Source of the DNA: Korobacter sp963703075
GTDB taxonomy: Bacteria; Acidobacteriota; Terriglobia; Terriglobales; Acidobacteriaceae
Length of the DNA: 64,000 nt
Direction of reading: 5' to 3'
Assembly: GCA_963703075.1 (NCBI GenBank)
Contig: OY969786.1
Coordinates: 62,001 to 126,000, forward strand
Shown here: positions 60,234 through 64,000 of the stretch, in pieces
Layout of the letters: every line of letters begins with the position of its first letter
Numbering within the stretch: position 1 is the first letter of the stretch
The notes under the pieces: model-generated
Seen by the model: the letters and a program-made list of their open reading frames with translations, nothing else
The model's database searches: none
Told to the model about the DNA's origin: nothing
Made by a program: the position numbers and the translations under genes

Positions 60234-61961
60234 ATGACGTTAAAGAAGACATTACGAAGCCAGGCTTGGTTCGCACGTGACGATAAGAACGGCTTTTACT
60301 ATCGCTCGTGGCTAAAAAATCGCGGCCTGCCGCAGGACCAGTTCGACGGACGTCCGGTGATCGGCATCTGCAATACCTGGTCCGAACTCACGCCCTGTAA
60401 CAGTCACTTCAAAACCATTGCCGATCACGTGCGCTGGGGCATCCTGGAAGCGGGCGGATTCCCACTGGAGTTCCCGGTGTTCTCGCTTGGCGAAACCATG
60501 CTGCGCCCGACGGCGATGCTCTATCGCAACCTCGCGTCGATGGATGTGGAAGAGTCTATCCGTGCGAACCCTCTCGACGGCGTGGTTCTCCTGATGGGGT
60601 GCGACAAGACAACGCCCGCACTGCTGATGGGAGCTGCCAGTGTGGACGTTCCGACGATCGGCATCTCCGGCGGCCCGATGTTGCGTGGCGTATACAAAGG
60701 CACCTACATCGGCTCGGGAACGAACACGATCTCGATGAGTGAGCAACTGCGCTCGGGGCAGATCACGCGAGAGGAGTATCACGAAGCTGAATCGTGCATG
60801 CATCGCTCGCATGGACATTGCATGACCATGGGCACGGCGTCGACCATGGCTTGTTTGGTGGAAGCGCTGGGGGTTGGCATGCCAGACAATGCTTCCATTC
60901 CCGCCGTGGACGCACGCCGCAACCTACTCTCTCGAATGGCGGGCCGCCGTATTGTCGAAATGGTGCAGCAGGACATCGTATTGTCCAAGATCATCACCCG
61001 CGAGTCGCTGGAAAACGCGATCCGTGTGAACGCCGCGATCGGCGGATCGACAAATGCAGTCATTCATCTCATCGCCTTGGCGCGTCGGCTCGGACTGGAG
61101 ATGACCCTCGACGATTGGGACCGGCTTGGCAACGGCGTGCCGTGCCTGCTTAACATGATGCCATCGGGCGAATTTCTCATGGAAGACTTTTTCGAGGCGG
61201 GCGGTCTGCCTGCCATTCTCCGAGAACTCGGTGAGCACGGACTGCTGCACCAATCAGCGCTGACCGTGAATGGACGTACGATCTGGGAAAACAATCAAGA
61301 CGCTCCGTGCTGGAACCGCAAGGTTGTTCACGAGTTCGAAACCCCGGTGAAGCCGGTCGGCGGGATCGCGGTGCTGCGAGGGAACCTGGCTCCTGACGGC
61401 GCTGTTTTGAAGCCGTCGGCTGCGTCACCAGCCTTGATGAAGCACACGGGGCGCGCCGTGGTATTCGAGTCCATTGAAGATCTGCGAGCGCGCATCAATG
61501 ACGAAGATCTGGATATCGACGAGACGTGCGTGATGGTGCTGAAGAACTGCGGCCCAAAGGGCTATCCAGGTATGGCGGAAGTCGGCAACCTCCCGCTTCC
61601 ACCCAAAATCTTGAAGCGCGGTATCACCGATATGGTGAGAATTTCAGACGCCAGAATGTCGGGTACCGCTTACGGCACGGTGGTGCTCCATTGCGCTCCG
61701 GAAGCGGCCGCCGGCGGACCTCTCGCGCTAGTCCAGAACGGAGATCTGATCTCGCTGGATGTAGAGGAGCGCACTCTCACCCTCAACGTGGAGGATGCCG
61801 AGCTCGAACGCCGGCGAAAGGCATGGCAGCCACCTACACCGCCGGTGACTCGTGGCTATACAAAGTGGTACATCGACCACGTGTTGCAAGCCAATGACGG
61901 CGCCGATTTCGATTTTCTTGTGGGTGGCAGCGGCTCCTATGTCCCGCGAGACAACATGTAG
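60234..61961 (+). CDS. IlvD/Edd family sugar-acid dehydratase (arabinonate/xylonate type)
   Basis: The 575-aa enzyme is started at ATG 60234 because GAGGAG lies 8 nt upstream; an ATG at 60210 would overlap the FAH stop. It shows GICNTWSELTPCNSHFKTIAD with the first cluster Cys, LMGCDKTTPALLMGAAS with the second, CMHRSHGHCMTMGTASTM with the third, and SGTAYGTVVLHCAPEAAAGG. This is the iron-sulfur dehydratase family that includes IlvD, Edd and L-arabinonate/D-xylonate dehydratases. The length and RSWLKNRG start fit the pentonate type. It should make a 2-keto-3-deoxy acid for the FAH-family partner. Confidence 0.9.
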   Translation: MTLKKTLRSQAWFARDDKNGFYYRSWLKNRGLPQDQFDGRPVIGICNTWSELTPCNSHFKTIADHVRWGILEAGGFPLEFPVFSLGETMLRPTAMLYRNLASMDVEESIRANPLDGVVLLMGCDKTTPALLMGAASVDVPTIGISGGPMLRGVYKGTYIGSGTNTISMSEQLRSGQITREEYHEAESCMHRSHGHCMTMGTASTMACLVEALGVGMPDNASIPAVDARRNLLSRMAGRRIVEMVQQDIVLSKIITRESLENAIRVNAAIGGSTNAVIHLIALARRLGLEMTLDDWDRLGNGVPCLLNMMPSGEFLMEDFFEAGGLPAILRELGEHGLLHQSALTVNGRTIWENNQDAPCWNRKVVHEFETPVKPVGGIAVLRGNLAPDGAVLKPSAASPALMKHTGRAVVFESIEDLRARINDEDLDIDETCVMVLKNCGPKGYPGMAEVGNLPLPPKILKRGITDMVRISDARMSGTAYGTVVLHCAPEAAAGGPLALVQNGDLISLDVEERTLTLNVEDAELERRRKAWQPPTPPVTRGYTKWYIDHVLQANDGADFDFLVGGSGSYVPRDNM

Positions 61962-62025
61962 TCCAATCCGCGTCGCAAATGAGCGCATAGCTCGTCCAAT
62001 CAAGTCAGAGGAGAACAGTTCTGTG

Positions 62026-63156
62026 ATGAATCGGCGTAACGCCCTCTTCGCCCTAGGAGCCACAGTCTTTAGCGGGATCCGTCCTCTCCACGCGGCACTT
62101 GGAGGAGCTTTGCAAACGCCTGGCATGACTTCGGACCAAGTCGCCTCTGGCGCACAGTCTGCGACGAACGAGAACATCGACGAGCGGATGCGGAAAGATC
62201 TCGCTCCTCACGAGTACTCTGAAGAAGGCATACCAGTCTTCCTCGCTTGTGAAGACCTGACGGTTAACAAGCCCGTGCTTAGCCCGCTGAACGCATACCT
62301 TTCCTCGGAAATGCGACGCAACGCGGAAGCCATGCAGCGCGTGAAGCCCGATGCCGCAGCGGGAGATGTCGGCAAGCTGATCGAGGTGCTCGCGCAGCGG
62401 GATTTCGCGCGCGGCGGTACTGTGGAGCAGACGGCAAATACGCCACCCAGTTTTCTCGAGAATGCTGGAGCTTTGGCAGACGAATTCTCCCGCCATCCGT
62501 TGATTCGGGCGGTGAACTTCCACAATACGGCGCGAGCGCAAGCGGATCTCTACGAACGGCAACTCGCGCAGTACAGCCGTTCGTTTTCGTCTGTCACCGC
62601 TGACGACCTGGATCGCTACCTGACCACAGGAGAATGGCACAAACCAAAGCCCGGACTGATCGTTTCTGTTTTCGAGGGGTATCGAAACAGCTATGACGTG
62701 CTCGCATCCATGATCGAGAAATACGGGTTTGTCGCCTGGTTCTGGATCATCACGGGTTTCCTGAATTCCCCCATCGCGGACCAGCGTAATTACGCAGAGC
62801 ATCATGACATCGACATGGTCACCCACGAATATCCTGACGGACGCTACGCTCTGACGTGGGAGGAGCTGCGTGAACTCGACAAGAAGCATGTCGTGGCGGG
62901 CCACACCCGCTCGCACACGCTGCTCTCCGCGCTCCCGCCGGATGTGCAACGACAGGAAGTCGTCGGGTCGCAGGAAGATTTCAGGAAGAACCTCGGCCAT
63001 CCGGTGCGGCACTTCGTCTCGCTCACCGGTCCGGCCTACGGAGAGAATCCCGCAATCGATCAGCTGATCCAGGAAGCGGGCTACGACACGGTGCTCTCCA
63101 ATTACCGCATCCAGCGCATCAGCACGAAGCACGTGTACGACGTTCCGAAGCATTGA
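62026..63156 (+). CDS. Polysaccharide deacetylase-like protein with a degenerate active site
   Basis: The 376-aa protein (ATG 62026, or GTG 62023 with GAGGAG upstream) has a weak signal-type N-terminus (RRNALFALGATVFSGIRP). A helical region of about 190 residues follows, then a NodB-like domain. The NodB motif 2 histidines are kept in GHTRSHTLLSALP. Motif 1, normally TFDDGY, reads SVFEGYRNSYD, so the catalytic-base and metal Asp pair is missing. It may bind rather than deacetylate, or use altered chemistry. It follows the dehydratase gene by 64 nt and converges on the MFS gene 12 nt away. Confidence 0.7.
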   Translation: MNRRNALFALGATVFSGIRPLHAALGGALQTPGMTSDQVASGAQSATNENIDERMRKDLAPHEYSEEGIPVFLACEDLTVNKPVLSPLNAYLSSEMRRNAEAMQRVKPDAAAGDVGKLIEVLAQRDFARGGTVEQTANTPPSFLENAGALADEFSRHPLIRAVNFHNTARAQADLYERQLAQYSRSFSSVTADDLDRYLTTGEWHKPKPGLIVSVFEGYRNSYDVLASMIEKYGFVAWFWIITGFLNSPIADQRNYAEHHDIDMVTHEYPDGRYALTWEELRELDKKHVVAGHTRSHTLLSALPPDVQRQEVVGSQEDFRKNLGHPVRHFVSLTGPAYGENPAIDQLIQEAGYDTVLSNYRIQRISTKHVYDVPKH

Positions 63157-63168
63157 TGCGTCTTAGCT

Positions 63169-64000
63169 CTAGGCGTTGCGCACCGTGATCGTCTCCAACC
63201 CATGCGCTGCAGGGCCTTTTTCACGAGCCAGCAGGAGTGCGGCGCAAACGAAGCCTCCAACGGCCAAGGCGGTGAACGTCAGCATTCCGAGCCGATAGCC
63301 GTGCAGGTTCTCGAGTCCGGCGTGCTCATAGTCATTCGCCCTTCCGATGAGCAGGTTCATCGCGAAAAACCCGATCTGTTCAATCAGAGTCATCAGTGCA
63401 TAAGCGGTGCCCAGCCGGTCCTGATCGACGATGTACGCCACCGAAGGCCACATCACCGCCGGGATCACGGAAAAAGCAACTCCCATCATGCAGAGTGGTA
63501 CGAAGAGCGGAACGTTCGTGTAACTCAGCATGAAATAGACCGGCATCAGGAGCAGCGAGGCGAACATCATGAACGATGCGCGTTTGCCAACCTTGTCCGA
63601 CAGGAGCCCCAACAAAGGGGTCACGACCATGGCGGAAAGCGGCAGCAGGCTGGTGAACATCCCTGCCTGTTTGTGAGCGAGGACCCGTGCCGCCTCCGAT
63701 GCGACGTTCCCGCCTTGGGCGAGGAGAATCTTGTTGGTGAGAAAGTCGATCGCGAAGGTTCGGAAGGGGAAGATGTCCGAGTAGAAAGCGACGCAGATTC
63801 CGACTACCAGCCAGTACGAACGACCGAACTCAACAATGCAGCGGAAATCGAAGCGCCGGCGTTGCGACGCGGCAGGATGTCCGGTTGTGAATCGGTCCTC
63901 GGCCCAGTCCTCAAGCCGCCAATAGACGAGAGAGGCAACGATGGCGAGCAATCCGGCGCCGGCGGCCAGCAGCAGGGGTCCGCGCCAACTCGGCTCCCCT
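63169..64000 (-). CDS. MFS transporter, partial (C-terminal part)
   Basis: The minus-strand frame is open through the right edge; 277 codons are visible and the N-terminal half lies outside. At least six hydrophobic segments are seen, with the MFS inter-helix motif LLGLLSDKVGKRASF and an FPFRTFAIDF segment. It resembles sugar-acid or nitrate/oligosaccharide MFS carriers. Its 3' end faces the deacetylase-like gene. It may supply the substrate for the catabolic cluster, but the strand difference and missing part prevent more. Confidence 0.85.
   Translation of the reverse strand, partial: GEPSWRGPLLLAAGAGLLAIVASLVYWRLEDWAEDRFTTGHPAASQRRRFDFRCIVEFGRSYWLVVGICVAFYSDIFPFRTFAIDFLTNKILLAQGGNVASEAARVLAHKQAGMFTSLLPLSAMVVTPLLGLLSDKVGKRASFMMFASLLLMPVYFMLSYTNVPLFVPLCMMGVAFSVIPAVMWPSVAYIVDQDRLGTAYALMTLIEQIGFFAMNLLIGRANDYEHAGLENLHGYRLGMLTFTALAVGGFVCAALLLAREKGPAAHGLETITVRNA

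Overview
This is a GC-rich (about 60% by eye) chromosomal window from a soil-type Gram-negative bacterium. The gene repertoire points to Acidobacteriota, probably class Terriglobia (Koribacter-like). Supporting signs are an imuA-imuB-dnaE2 cassette, a tight speD/DUF4178/DUF350/speE-like operon, many Tat-exported or secreted proteins, an amidase of the Tat-exported type, and hairpin repeats of the 'AGGGGCTGAAGCCCCT' kind. The phylum is my inference; no rRNA is present. No phage, transposase, integrase or CRISPR array was seen.

Layout. Positions 1-20.9 kb are all on the minus strand. They hold the N-terminal half of a giant cyclic beta-glucan synthase-like enzyme with an ABC exporter directly upstream, a secreted metallophosphoesterase, and a seven-gene operon (14.13 to 8.34 kb). 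That operon encodes S-adenosylmethionine decarboxylase, two zinc-ribbon DUF4178 proteins, a 60-aa membrane protein, a DUF350 membrane protein, a membrane-embedded spermidine-synthase-like enzyme and a Tat-exported FAD amine-oxidase-like protein. Upstream lie the mutagenesis cassette imuA-imuB-dnaE2 and an aldo/keto reductase. From 21.0 to 25.1 kb (plus) are a SRAP/YedK DNA-crosslink protein, a beta-CASP metallo-beta-lactamase nuclease and an amidase. From 25.6 to 27.8 kb (minus) are trpD, a MOSC protein and an SRPBCC protein. From 28.0 to 30.6 kb (plus) are sucC (two single-base frameshifts), sucD and ndk. From 30.7 to 33.6 kb (minus) are an ATP-grasp protein, a small monooxygenase, a tandem hairpin repeat and purA. 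From 33.9 to 35.8 kb (plus) are mutM and a ROK kinase.

From 35.9 to 53.0 kb (minus) there is a housekeeping stretch. It contains a site-2 protease-trpS-scpA-scpB-rluB-hisC run, an rnc-lepB-lepB-asmA run, two secreted TPR proteins, an ECF sigma/anti-sigma pair and a secreted protein of unknown function. From 53.4 kb to the end (mostly plus) are a phospholipase C-type phosphoesterase, tRNA-Ala(GGC), a secreted amidohydrolase and a sugar-acid/amino-sugar catabolic cluster: LacI regulator, AgaS-type SIS isomerase, FAH-family hydrolase, IlvD/Edd-family dehydratase and a deacetylase-like protein. The window closes on a partial MFS transporter on the minus strand.

How the genes work together. The strongest candidate for a little-described system is the speD-DUF4178-DUF4178-orf60-DUF350-speE-FAD operon. 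It has one good sigma-70-like promoter and every junction is overlapping or within about 12 nt, which suggests a membrane-associated aminopropyl/polyamine pathway with an exported oxidase. The second candidate is the 57-64 kb catabolic cluster, whose enzyme combination does not match a textbook pathway.
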